The notes under the pieces were generated by a model. The model saw only the letters and a list, made by a program, of their open reading frames with translations. It did not search any database and was not told the DNA's origin. This document shows, piece by piece, positions 1 to 6,924 of a stretch of DNA of 15,206 nt (its first letter is position 1; each line of letters begins with the position of its first letter). Made by a program: the position numbers and the translations under genes. The DNA comes from an uncultured bacterium (lineage in GTDB: Bacteria; Patescibacteriota; Minisyncoccia; UBA6257; JAGGUH01). The stretch covers positions 1 to 15,206 of the forward strand of contig CALGBJ010000045.1 of assembly GCA_937877385.1 (NCBI GenBank), given 5' to 3'.

Positions 1-1152
1 CTTCAAAATTTAGCCAAACTTGAAAGAGAAAAGATAGAAAATGAATTAAAAGAAAAGGAAAAATTAATCAAAAAATTAGAAGAAATTCTAACTTCTAAAG
101 AAAAATTAAAAAACATCATTAAAAAAGAGCTCTTAGAAATAAAAGAAAAATTTGCTGATAAAAGAAGAACTCATTTTCTTGACAAAGAAATCACTCCTCT
201 TAAAGAAGAAGATTATCTAACTGAAAAGGAAGAAATAATCCTTTTAAGCAAAGAGGGTTTTATCAAGAGAATTCCTCTTGTCTCTTTCCGCAGCCAAAAA
301 AGAGGTGGTCAAGGAATTTCTCTTTTTGGTTCGCAAAACAACGACTCTATTGAGAAAATTGTCAAAACAACTACTCTCTCAAATTTGCTTTTCTTTACCG
401 ATAAAGGCAAGGTTTACCAAATTAAAACTTATCAAATTCCAGAGTCAACCAGATTAGCCAAAGGAAGAGCTATTTTAAACTTTTTAGAGATAGGCAAAGA
501 AGAAAAAATTTTAGCAATTCTTTCTTATAAAGAGAAAATTAAAGAAAAAAAGAAATACCTAATTATCGCTACCAAAAACGGCTTGGTTAAAAAGACGCCA
601 ATAGAAGAATTCTACAATGTTAGAAAAAATGGCCTTCTGGCCATCAAGCTTAATAAAAACGATTCTTTGGTTTCCGCCAAGTTCTCTTCTGGTGAAGACG
701 AAATTCTTTTAACAACTAAAAATGGGCTTTCTATTAGGTTTAAAGAAAAAGAAATTAGACCAATGGCTCGATTTACTAGTGGAGTAACTGGCATCAAACT
801 AAAGGAAGGCGATGAGGTTATTTCTTTGGTGGTTGTTAACCAAGAAAATAAAAATTCTGACTTGCTTTTCCTAACTTCTTTTGGTTTTGCTAAAAGAACT
901 AAGGTTAGCCAGTTCAGAGGCCAAAAAAGAGGCGGTCAAGGAATTAAAGGCATTAAATTAACTAAAAGAAATGGCAATCTTGTCTTTGTTGATATTCTTA
1001 ACCAAGAAGAAAGCTTAATTATTGCCACCCAAAAAGGGATGATCATTAAAACTCCTTTATCTTCAATTAGAAAAATTTCCCGACAAGGGCAAGGAGTTAA
1101 AGCTATCAAGCTAAAAAGTGGTGATTTTGTTCAAGGAGGAATAATTGTCTAA
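1..1152 (+). CDS. gyrA: DNA gyrase subunit A, C-terminal part (5' end outside window)
   Basis: The frame is open from base 1 to the TAA at 1150-1152, giving 383 codons; no start is inside the window. The first ~70 residues match the helical/coiled tail of the GyrA breakage-reunion core (LAKLEREKIENEL, where the family has a similar LERxKI motif). The rest is the six-bladed beta-pinwheel that wraps DNA and gives gyrase its negative-supercoiling activity. Blade motifs are seen in order: QKRGGQG (codons 99-105, the GyrA box), LAKGRAI, RKNGLLAIKL, FTSGVTGIKL, QKRGGQG again (308-314) and RQGQGVKAIKL. The intact first GyrA box argues for GyrA rather than ParC. There is no acidic tail after the last blade. 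A possible internal start at the TTG at 385 would cut through blade 1 and is not used. A hairpin terminator follows the stop. Confidence 0.95.
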   Translation, partial: LQNLAKLEREKIENELKEKEKLIKKLEEILTSKEKLKNIIKKELLEIKEKFADKRRTHFLDKEITPLKEEDYLTEKEEIILLSKEGFIKRIPLVSFRSQKRGGQGISLFGSQNNDSIEKIVKTTTLSNLLFFTDKGKVYQIKTYQIPESTRLAKGRAILNFLEIGKEEKILAILSYKEKIKEKKKYLIIATKNGLVKKTPIEEFYNVRKNGLLAIKLNKNDSLVSAKFSSGEDEILLTTKNGLSIRFKEKEIRPMARFTSGVTGIKLKEGDEVISLVVVNQENKNSDLLFLTSFGFAKRTKVSQFRGQKRGGQGIKGIKLTKRNGNLVFVDILNQEESLIIATQKGMIIKTPLSSIRKISRQGQGVKAIKLKSGDFVQGGIIV

Positions 1153-1167
1153 GGGTTATATGCAAAA

Positions 1168-1211
1168 TGAATTTGAGCAGCTGAGAAATGCTCAAATTCA
1201 ATGAATTTTTT
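1168..1211 (+). terminator. Rho-independent-like terminator after gyrA
   Basis: A perfect 12-bp inverted repeat (1168-1179 and 1189-1200) with a 9-base loop is followed after a few bases by a run of six T (1206-1211). It lies 15 bases after the gyrA stop. The stem is AT-rich, so its strength is uncertain. Confidence 0.65.
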
Positions 1212-1301
1212 CTTTAAAAAAATTAAAAGATTTGATAAAATTGTCAAAATTGATAATCTGTAATTGCTGACCAATTTGGAAACAGTTTGATTGTTATTAT
1301 C

Positions 1302-1364
1302 TCCCTCCCCCTCCTTACTCCTCCCCCTCCCAGAGGGAGGGGGAGGATATAGGTGGGGGAGGGA
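1302..1364. repeat. GC-rich nested palindrome, REP-like intergenic repeat
   Basis: This is a C-rich then G-rich block in otherwise AT-rich DNA. The inner arms CTCCCCCTCCC (1321-1331) and GGGAGGGGGAG (1335-1345) pair perfectly over 11 bp with an AGA loop, extending two more pairs outward. The outer arms TCCCTCCCCC (1302-1311) and GGGGGAGGGA (1355-1364) pair over 10 bp. The whole could fold into one ~63-base hairpin with a small internal mismatch bubble. Such elements are usually dispersed REP-type repeats moved by RAYT (Y1) transposases, but none is encoded here and no second copy lies in the window. It lies upstream of the start chosen for the next gene; a TTG at 1291 would read through it and give an implausible Pro/Gly-rich leader. 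Confidence 0.7.
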
Positions 1365-1437
1365 AACTTCCTCTTTAATTTCTTCCCCTTTTAAAAATTA
1401 TCTGCTCATTTTTATTTTGCATTCAACCTCTAAGTTT

Positions 1438-2706
1438 ATGAATGAAATAAGCAAAACTAAAAAATTATTTATTTTAACCGGAGCAGTTTTTCTTATTTTG
1501 ACTCTTGTTTTCCTTGCCGGTTTTTTTTCTAAAAAACCAAAAAAGAAATCTTTAAAACTGGTTATTTGGGGACTTGACTCGCCAGCAGTTATTAATCAAG
1601 TTTTAGCTCCTTATCAAGAAAAACATCCTTATCTTGACTGCCAATATCAGCAAAAAAATGAAAAAACTTATTATCAAGAATTAATTGACTCTTTTGGCAC
1701 AGCCGAGACGCCAGATATTTTTGTTATTAAAAATACCTGGCTAGATAAATTCAAAAAAAGGATTGTTCCTTTTAATCTCCAAGCAAAAGAAATAAAAAAA
1801 TATTTCCCTGAAGTAGTTTGGACTGATGCGGTTAGAGAAGAAAAAGTTTGGGGCTTACCAAGCTCAATAGACACTCTTGTCTTGGCTTACAATTTAGAAA
1901 AATTCAACCAAAAAGGCATTGCTTTGCCACCAAAAACCTGGCAGGAATTTATCGAAGACGCTAACCTCTTAAAAGAAATTGACGAAACTGGCAAAATTGT
2001 TAAACCAGGCGCCTCGCTTGGTTCAGTAGACAATATTGAAAACTTTTTTGATATCCTTTCTTTAATAATGCTTCAGAAGGGCGCTCAAATCACTTCTCTA
2101 AACAAAGAATCTCCTTCTTTGGCAAGTCAAGATTCAGCCCTCAAAGCTCTAAACTTTTATCTTCAATTTGCTGAGCCAAAATCAGCAAATTACACCTGGG
2201 ACAAATCTTTAAAAAACTCTCTTGATTCTTTTGCCTGGTTAGAATCACCAATGGCCTTTATTTACCAAAAAGACATTAAAAGAATCAAAGAAAAAAATCC
2301 TAAACTTATTTTTGAAATCTCCCAAGTTCCTCAATTTAACCTTTCCCAACCAGTTAGTTATTCAAGTTATTATCTCTGGGCTGTTTCTTGGAAAAAAAAT
2401 TGGCCAGAAGCCCAAAAATTAGTTGAATATCTAACTTTAGGACAAGGAGCTAAAGATTATTTAAACTTGACAAAAAAGCCACCGGCTTTAAGATTCTTAA
2501 TTAAAGAAACTATTAAAGATCCTGATCTGAAAATTTTTTCTTATCAGGCATTGATTGCCAAATCGTATTGGCAGCCAGACCCTTTTGCTCTTGAAAAAAT
2601 ATTTAAAGATATGGTAAAATCTGTTTTGTCAGGCAAGGAAGAACCAATTGAGGCCTTGAGAATTGCCTCAGAGAAAATCTCTTTGTTAACCGGAAAGAAA
2701 AGATGA
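1438..2706 (+). CDS. Membrane-anchored extracellular solute-binding protein (SBP family 1)
   Basis: This 422-residue protein resembles the periplasmic sugar-binding components of ABC transporters. Residues ~9-30 form a hydrophobic segment after a basic N-terminus, followed by a Lys-rich stretch. There is no lipobox cysteine, so it is probably an uncleaved membrane anchor with the rest outside the cell. The fold begins LVIWGLDSPAVINQVLAPYQ and continues with TPDIFVI, the usual first-lobe pattern of family 1 binding proteins; Trp- and Tyr-rich segments later fit a ligand cleft. I chose ATG 1438 because the longer frame from TTG 1291 translates the REP-like palindrome. The stop overlaps the next start as ATGA (2703-2706), so translation of the downstream pilin is probably coupled. 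No permease or ATPase gene is nearby. The family is likely; the ligand is unknown. Confidence 0.85.
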   Translation: MNEISKTKKLFILTGAVFLILTLVFLAGFFSKKPKKKSLKLVIWGLDSPAVINQVLAPYQEKHPYLDCQYQQKNEKTYYQELIDSFGTAETPDIFVIKNTWLDKFKKRIVPFNLQAKEIKKYFPEVVWTDAVREEKVWGLPSSIDTLVLAYNLEKFNQKGIALPPKTWQEFIEDANLLKEIDETGKIVKPGASLGSVDNIENFFDILSLIMLQKGAQITSLNKESPSLASQDSALKALNFYLQFAEPKSANYTWDKSLKNSLDSFAWLESPMAFIYQKDIKRIKEKNPKLIFEISQVPQFNLSQPVSYSSYYLWAVSWKKNWPEAQKLVEYLTLGQGAKDYLNLTKKPPALRFLIKETIKDPDLKIFSYQALIAKSYWQPDPFALEKIFKDMVKSVLSGKEEPIEALRIASEKISLLTGKKR

Positions 2707-3041
2707 AAAAAATAAAAAACTTCTTTAATTATCTTTCTTTGCTTTCTTGTTTTTTACCTTTAATTGTTTTAGCTGTTGAAATTCCTAATCCTTTAAATAC
2801 TACAAGTTTTACTGACCTTCTTAATAGAGTTCTTGATTTTCTAATAAAAATCGCTATGCCTATCAGCGCTGCTGCTATTGCTTATGCTGGTTTTCTCTTT
2901 TTAACTTCTGAAGGCGACGAAAGGAAAATCAGGGAAGCCAAAACAACCCTTTTCTGGACACTTATTGGCGTTCTTATTGTTTTGGGTTCTAAAGGCCTTG
3001 TTTTGATTATTAAAGATCTTTTAGGAGTAAAAGTAAAATAA
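2703..3041 (+). CDS. Small T4SS-pilin-like membrane protein 1 (TrbC/VirB2-like)
   Basis: This 112-residue protein has a signal peptide (basic MKKIKN, hydrophobic core, likely cleavage after VLA at ~24) and two transmembrane helices (~46-67 and ~84-103) joined by a short charged loop, TSEGDERKIREAK. This matches the VirB2/TrbC layout and the pilin family common in Patescibacteria genomes. Members of such families assemble into conjugative or surface pili, or sit in the membrane as unassembled subunits. The start overlaps the stop of the solute-binding protein gene by four bases. It is a paralogue of the next gene, sharing the helix-loop-helix core. The fold assignment is good; the role in a pilus is inferred. 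Confidence 0.75.
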   Translation: MKKIKNFFNYLSLLSCFLPLIVLAVEIPNPLNTTSFTDLLNRVLDFLIKIAMPISAAAIAYAGFLFLTSEGDERKIREAKTTLFWTLIGVLIVLGSKGLVLIIKDLLGVKVK

Positions 3042-3098
3042 AAAAGGTCGGCTAAAAAATTTTAGATTTAAAAAAGTCGGTATTTAAAAAAATAAAAA

Positions 3099-3467
3099 AT
3101 GAAAAAAATTATCAAATATTCAAAACTTCTTCCTTGGTTAATTGCTTTAAACCTTTTTAGTTTGCCAAATTTGGTTTTCGGGCAATTCGCGCCCGGTGAT
3201 TATCCTGACTCTAACGTGCCTGGCAGATTTCAGACCGCCGATGATGTCATTGATCTTATTGACAGAATAGTTAATTACATTTTAATTGCTTTAACAATAA
3301 TTTCAGCTGCTTTTATTGCTTTTGCTGGTTTTACTTATGTTACGGCTGGCGGAGATGAGACAAAAGTTAAAAAAGCCAAGGACTATTTGGTTTGGGGAGT
3401 TTTCGGCTTAGTTTTTGTTGTTGGTGCTAAAGGAGTTATTTGGATTATCTTTAACTTAATCAGTTAA
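3099..3467 (+). CDS. Small T4SS-pilin-like membrane protein 2 (TrbC/VirB2-like)
   Basis: This 122-residue protein has a signal peptide (likely cleaved after VFG at ~28), a short exported segment rich in Gly, Pro and Asp, then two transmembrane helices (~58-80 and ~97-117). The loop between them, TAGGDETKVKKAK, matches TSEGDERKIREAK in the preceding gene, and both share the AGF motif before the loop and GxKG in the second helix. This is a tandem duplication followed by divergence, most marked in the exported N-terminal part. The ATG at 3099 is preceded by an A-rich leader with no Shine-Dalgarno sequence. The 57-base gap between the copies holds two short TCGG-containing repeats of no clear meaning. 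VirB4/VirD4-type motor genes are not in the window. Confidence 0.75.
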   Translation: MKKIIKYSKLLPWLIALNLFSLPNLVFGQFAPGDYPDSNVPGRFQTADDVIDLIDRIVNYILIALTIISAAFIAFAGFTYVTAGGDETKVKKAKDYLVWGVFGLVFVVGAKGVIWIIFNLIS

Positions 3468-3483
3468 ACCCAAAAGTAAAAAG

Positions 3484-4545
3484 GTGCCTGCTTTTTCAAA
3501 AAAACCTCTTTTCTTTAAAAAAAGGGAAGAAATTTCTTTTTTTCTAAAAAAAGAAAATTCTTGGCTAATCCTTTGGCTTGGTCTTTTTTCTTTTTTCTTT
3601 GTTTTTTCTTTGTTCAAAAATTCTCCAAGCAAAAGCCAATTTTCTTCACCAAAACAAAAATTAACCTCTTTAAAAGAAATTAACCTTCTTTCTCAAGAAG
3701 ATGACTATTTTCTTAAGAATTTTTTTCTCAAGCCAGAAAATTCTTTTATTAGTCAATTAAATTTTATTAACCAACCAATTCTTAGCAATAAAAACAACTT
3801 AATCTCCTTAACTCTTTTTAAGCAATCTTTTGGCAAAGAAAAAGAAAACGTCCTTCACTACCGAGTAAAAAGAGGCGATACTCTTTATGGAATTGCTAAA
3901 AAATTTTCTATTTCTTTAAATAATCTTCTCAATTTGAATAATCTTCGGAAAAATTCTCTTTTAAGAGAAGGTCAAGAAATTATTATTTCTTCAGTTTCTG
4001 GTATTCTTTATCAGATTCAAGAAGGAGAAAGTTTAGAAAAAATTGCTGAAAAATTTCATTTAAAAAAAGAGGATTTGTTAAAGTTCAATAATTTAACTGA
4101 AGAAGAAGTTCGGGCTAAAAAAGTTATTGTTATTCCTGGCAAGCATAGTTTAGGAGTAAAAAAAGAAAAAGAAAAAAAAGCATCTCTTTCAGTTATTAAA
4201 GGATATTTCTCTTTACCAACAACTGGTTGGATAATTAAAAAAATTCCTAAAGAAAATGCTGTTATTTTTAATAATCTTTGCCAAACGCCGGTTTTCTCTT
4301 CAAATGAAGGCTTAGTAATTGAGAAAAAAACTGGCTGGAATAAAGGTTATGGAAATTATTTAATTATTCGTCACCCTAATGGCACCAAAACTTTCTATGC
4401 TTCTTTAGGAAAAATTTATGTCTCTTTAGGAGATTATCTGAAAAAAAGAGAAAAAATTGCTTTAACCGGAAATAATACTTTAGAAAAGAAAAAATGTTTT
4501 CTTTATTTTTCTGTTGAAGGCGCTAAAAATCCTTTTTTAGATTAA
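3484..4545 (+). CDS. Membrane-anchored double-LysM protein with degenerate LytM (M23) domain
   Basis: This 353-residue protein has a basic N-terminus, one transmembrane helix (~26-44), a linker, LysM 1 (~125-169, HYRVKRGDTLYGIAKKF), LysM 2 (~175-218, YQIQEGESLEKIAEKF) and a C-terminal LytM-like domain (~240-353). LysM domains bind peptidoglycan. M23 enzymes need an HxxxD motif and an HxH motif for zinc. Here the usual YAHLS reads YASLG (305-309), the usual HLHFE reads FLYFS (339-343), and no H-x(3)-D is seen at the start of the domain, although the GYGNYLIIRHPNG core is well kept. It is therefore probably an inactive scaffold or hydrolase activator, as EnvC and NlpD are. The start is a GTG 16 bases after the second pilin gene; no other start fits upstream. 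The last 9 bases overlap the convergent comM gene. Confidence 0.85.
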   Translation: MPAFSKKPLFFKKREEISFFLKKENSWLILWLGLFSFFFVFSLFKNSPSKSQFSSPKQKLTSLKEINLLSQEDDYFLKNFFLKPENSFISQLNFINQPILSNKNNLISLTLFKQSFGKEKENVLHYRVKRGDTLYGIAKKFSISLNNLLNLNNLRKNSLLREGQEIIISSVSGILYQIQEGESLEKIAEKFHLKKEDLLKFNNLTEEEVRAKKVIVIPGKHSLGVKKEKEKKASLSVIKGYFSLPTTGWIIKKIPKENAVIFNNLCQTPVFSSNEGLVIEKKTGWNKGYGNYLIIRHPNGTKTFYASLGKIYVSLGDYLKKREKIALTGNNTLEKKKCFLYFSVEGAKNPFLD

Positions 4546-6072
4546 ACCTTGACTAACTTTTGTCCGATAATTGACTGCTAAAAAAATATCATTAGCAGAA
4601 ATTTTTTCTCTTTGATTTAAATCGGCAATTGTCCTGGCTACTTTCAAAATTTTAAAATAGGAACGACCAGAAAGACTATATTTGTCGACAGCTTTTTCCA
4701 AAAAATCTTTAGCTTCTTTAGTTAAAAAGGCAAATTTTTCAGTTGTTTTAGAATCCATCTCACTATTTGTTAGAAAGGGCAGATTTTCTTTTCTAAATCT
4801 TTCAACCTGAATTTTTCTGGCAATTTCAACTTTTTTTCTAATTTCTTCTGAACTTTCAATTTCTTCTCTTCTTTCCTGGTATTGAGAAGAAATTATCCTC
4901 GGAACCTCTATCTGAATATCAATCCTATCCAAAAAAGGACCAGAAATTCTTTTTTGATAACGAGCAATTTCTCTTGGCGAACAACGACATTCTTTGTAAG
5001 GATCATTATAATAACCGCAAGGGCAAGGATTCATTGCTGCCAAAAGAATAAACTTAGCTGGAAAAGTTAAAGAATGTTTTGCTCGAGAAACAACAATTTC
5101 TCCTTCTTCTAATGGTTGGCGTAAACCTTCCAAAACATTCCTGGCAAATTCTGGCAGTTCATCTAAAAAGAGAACTCCTCGATGAGCCAAACTAATTTCT
5201 CCGGGTCTTGGTTCTGAGCCACCGCCAAGAATAGCAATCTGCGAAGAACTATGATGAGGATGTCTAAAAGGTCTTTCGGTTAAAATTCTTTTTCTAATCA
5301 AACCAACGCTTGAATAAATCCTATTTATCTCAATTAATTCTTCTTCTGACAAAGAAGGTAAAATTGAAGGAAAGGCTTTGGCTAAAAGAGTTTTGCCCGA
5401 ACCAGGCGAACCAATCATTAAAAGGTTGTGACCGCCAGCGGCAGCAATTTTTAAGGCCTCCTTGGCTTCTCGCTGGCCTTTTATTTGATTAAAATCAAAT
5501 TCTGAATTTTTTCTCTCTAAACTAATTTTCTCTCTTCTGGCAGGAGAAATTTCTTTTTCTAAATAATCAATAACCTCTTTAAGAGAAGAGAGGGGAAAAA
5601 GATTAAGATTTTTAATCAAGGAGGCCTCTGAAAAATTTTCTTTAGGAAAAACAAAGTTTTTAATTGCAAATTTCCTTGCCATCAAACCGATAGAGAGAAT
5701 GCCTTCAACCGGTCTAAGCCGGCCATCTAAAGATAATTCGCCAACAAAAAGAGTGTTTTCAACTTTCTCATTAATTCTTACCTGTTTACTAGCCAAAAGA
5801 TAACCTAAAGCAATTGGCAAATCAAAAAAAGACCCTTCTTTTTTAATATCAGCCGGGGCTAAATTAACTGTTATTTTTCTTTGTTCTTTAGCCGGAGAAA
5901 GAAGATTAAAGTTTTTTAAAGCCGAGGAAATTCTTTCTTTAGACTCCTGAATGGTTTTATCAGCCAAACCAACAATATTAAAAGAAGGCACCCCTCTAAA
6001 AGCGTCAACTTCTACTTCAACTGGCAAAGCTTCGATACCAAAAATTGTTGCCGACTTCAGAGAGATAGTCAC
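4537..6072 (-). CDS. comM: ComM/YifB-family Mg-chelatase-like AAA+ ATPase
   Basis: This 511-residue, full-length protein belongs to the family whose characterised member ComM is a hexameric helicase that promotes branch migration during natural transformation. The N-terminal Lon-protease-like (ChlI) domain spans ~1-170 (PSFNIVGLADKTIQESKERI). The AAA+ core has Walker A GSPGSGKT (221-228), the family motif HPHHSSSQIAILGGG, and Walker B LFLDE (301-305). The family Cys cluster is CPCGYYNDPYKECRC (350-364). The Mg_chelatase_C domain is at the end (YSLSGRSYFKILKVARTIADL). The start is GTG with no Shine-Dalgarno sequence. It is the last gene of the minus-strand run, 3 bases after rplT, and its 3' end overlaps the LysM gene tail-to-tail. 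The family is firm; a role in competence is inferred. Confidence 0.95.
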   Translation of the reverse strand: MTISLKSATIFGIEALPVEVEVDAFRGVPSFNIVGLADKTIQESKERISSALKNFNLLSPAKEQRKITVNLAPADIKKEGSFFDLPIALGYLLASKQVRINEKVENTLFVGELSLDGRLRPVEGILSIGLMARKFAIKNFVFPKENFSEASLIKNLNLFPLSSLKEVIDYLEKEISPARREKISLERKNSEFDFNQIKGQREAKEALKIAAAGGHNLLMIGSPGSGKTLLAKAFPSILPSLSEEELIEINRIYSSVGLIRKRILTERPFRHPHHSSSQIAILGGGSEPRPGEISLAHRGVLFLDELPEFARNVLEGLRQPLEEGEIVVSRAKHSLTFPAKFILLAAMNPCPCGYYNDPYKECRCSPREIARYQKRISGPFLDRIDIQIEVPRIISSQYQERREEIESSEEIRKKVEIARKIQVERFRKENLPFLTNSEMDSKTTEKFAFLTKEAKDFLEKAVDKYSLSGRSYFKILKVARTIADLNQREKISANDIFLAVNYRTKVSQGLI

Positions 6073-6075
6073 AAT

Positions 6076-6423
6076 TTATTTTTTTATCTCTTTGATAATT
6101 TTCTCGAAAATTTCTGGTTTGTCTTGAGCGATTTCGGCTAAAATTTTTCTATTCAACTTGATATTTTCTTTCTTTAAAAGGTCGATAAATTTAGAATAAG
6201 AAAGTTCAAACTTTCTTGAAAGGGCATTAATTTTTACTTGCCAAAGTCGGCGAAAATCTCTTTTTTTTAATTTTCTACCAACAAAAGCGTTTCTCAAACT
6301 ACGGATAAGGGCTTCTTTGGCTAATTTTTTCTTTCTTTGCCTGCCAAAATGAAATCCTTTGGTTTGTTTAAGGATTTTTTCTCTTTTTTTATGTTTTATT
6401 TTTCCTCGCTTAACTCTGGTCAT
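6076..6423 (-). CDS. rplT: 50S ribosomal protein L20
   Basis: This 115-residue protein has the normal L20 length. The N-terminal basic tail MTRVKRGKIKHKKREKILK is followed by KGFHFGRQR and the helical core (RDFRRLWQVKINALSRKFELSYSKF, then LNRKILAEIA), as in L20. It binds 23S rRNA early in large-subunit assembly. It begins one base after the rpmI stop, so translation is likely coupled. In many bacteria L20 represses its own operon through the leader RNA; no such leader is obvious here, and infC, its usual first gene, is missing from this location. Confidence 0.97.
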   Translation of the reverse strand: MTRVKRGKIKHKKREKILKQTKGFHFGRQRKKKLAKEALIRSLRNAFVGRKLKKRDFRRLWQVKINALSRKFELSYSKFIDLLKKENIKLNRKILAEIAQDKPEIFEKIIKEIKK

Positions 6424-6424
6424 A

Positions 6425-6607
6425 TTATATTTTCTTTTTAATTTTTTTCTCTAAATAACCTTTAACTTGAAAAAATCCCTTTTTCCGACTAAGGGATTTC
6501 TTTTTTGCTTGACTTAAACCATGACTCTGACCTGCTTTTCTTTTTAAAACTTTTCCTTTTTTGGTTATTTTAAACCTCTTTCTCATCGCCTTTAAATTAG
6601 CCATCAT
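6425..6607 (-). CDS. rpmI: 50S ribosomal protein L35
   Basis: This small basic protein of 59-60 residues has the L35 pattern: MANLKAMRKRFKITKKGKV, KRKAGQSHGLSQ and a Lys-rich tail. Two consecutive ATG codons are possible starts (6607 and 6604). The second gives the family-like MANLK start, while the weak AAGGA lies about 9 bases before the first; the difference is one residue. It sits 12 bases after rpsO and 1 base before rplT, preserving the usual L35-L20 pair. Confidence 0.93.
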   Translation of the reverse strand: MMANLKAMRKRFKITKKGKVLKRKAGQSHGLSQAKKKSLSRKKGFFQVKGYLEKKIKKKI

Positions 6608-6619
6608 ATCTTCTTTTCC

Positions 6620-6886
6620 TTACTTTGTCTTAATTTTTTCTTTTACCCTCTTTAAAACCTCTGTTTCGTTTTTTGACTCTAAATATTTAAGAAGTTTTTT
6701 TCTTTTATTAACTATGAATAAAAGCCCTCTTCTGGCTGAATTATCTTTTGGATTTTTTTTAAGATGACTTGACAAACTTTCTATCTCTTTAGTCAAAAGA
6801 CCTATCTGGACTTCTACTGAACCGGTGTCCCCTGAATGTTTCTGAAACTGTTTAATCGTCTTTTTTTTCTCGTTTTTCTTTAACAT
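6620..6886 (-). CDS. rpsO: 30S ribosomal protein S15
   Basis: This 88-residue protein has the signature GDTGSVEVQIGLLTKEI, SSHLKKNPKDNSARRGLL and NKRKKLLKYL, all standard S15. It binds the 16S rRNA three-way junction. I chose ATG 6886 because it places GDTGS at the same distance from the N-terminus as in E. coli S15 and gives the normal length. An in-frame TTG at 6922 would add 12 residues not typical of the family. The usual partner pnp is not beside it; it lies between the GXGXG gene and rpmI. Confidence 0.95.
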   Translation of the reverse strand: MLKKNEKKKTIKQFQKHSGDTGSVEVQIGLLTKEIESLSSHLKKNPKDNSARRGLLFIVNKRKKLLKYLESKNETEVLKRVKEKIKTK

Positions 6887-6924
6887 TGCTTTTATTCTAT
6901 CATAAAATATCTTTTTTGACAACC

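Noticed and set aside
922..942. Second exact GyrA-box heptapeptide QKRGGQG in blade 5
   Set aside because: GyrA-box-like sequence in this blade is known in several bacterial lineages, so it is not strong evidence of anything new.
385..1152. Possible 255-residue gene starting at TTG 385
   Set aside because: The same frame is open to base 1 and continues GyrA homology upstream; 385 lies inside a pinwheel blade.
1291..1437. N-terminal extension of the solute-binding protein from TTG 1291
   Set aside because: It translates the REP-like palindrome into a Ser/Pro/Gly-rich leader and puts the signal anchor ~60 residues in; ATG 1438 gives a normal N-terminus.
2704..2706. In-frame TGA as a possible recoded Gly codon (Gracilibacteria-type code)
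   Set aside because: Homology ends here, a TAA follows three codons later, and no gene in the window contains an internal TGA.
3042..3098. Short A-rich repeats with TCGG between the two pilin genes
   Set aside because: Too short and low-complexity to support a regulatory element or terminator.
6887..6922. 12-residue extension of S15 from TTG 6922
   Set aside because: ATG 6886 places GDTGS as in known S15 proteins and gives the family length.
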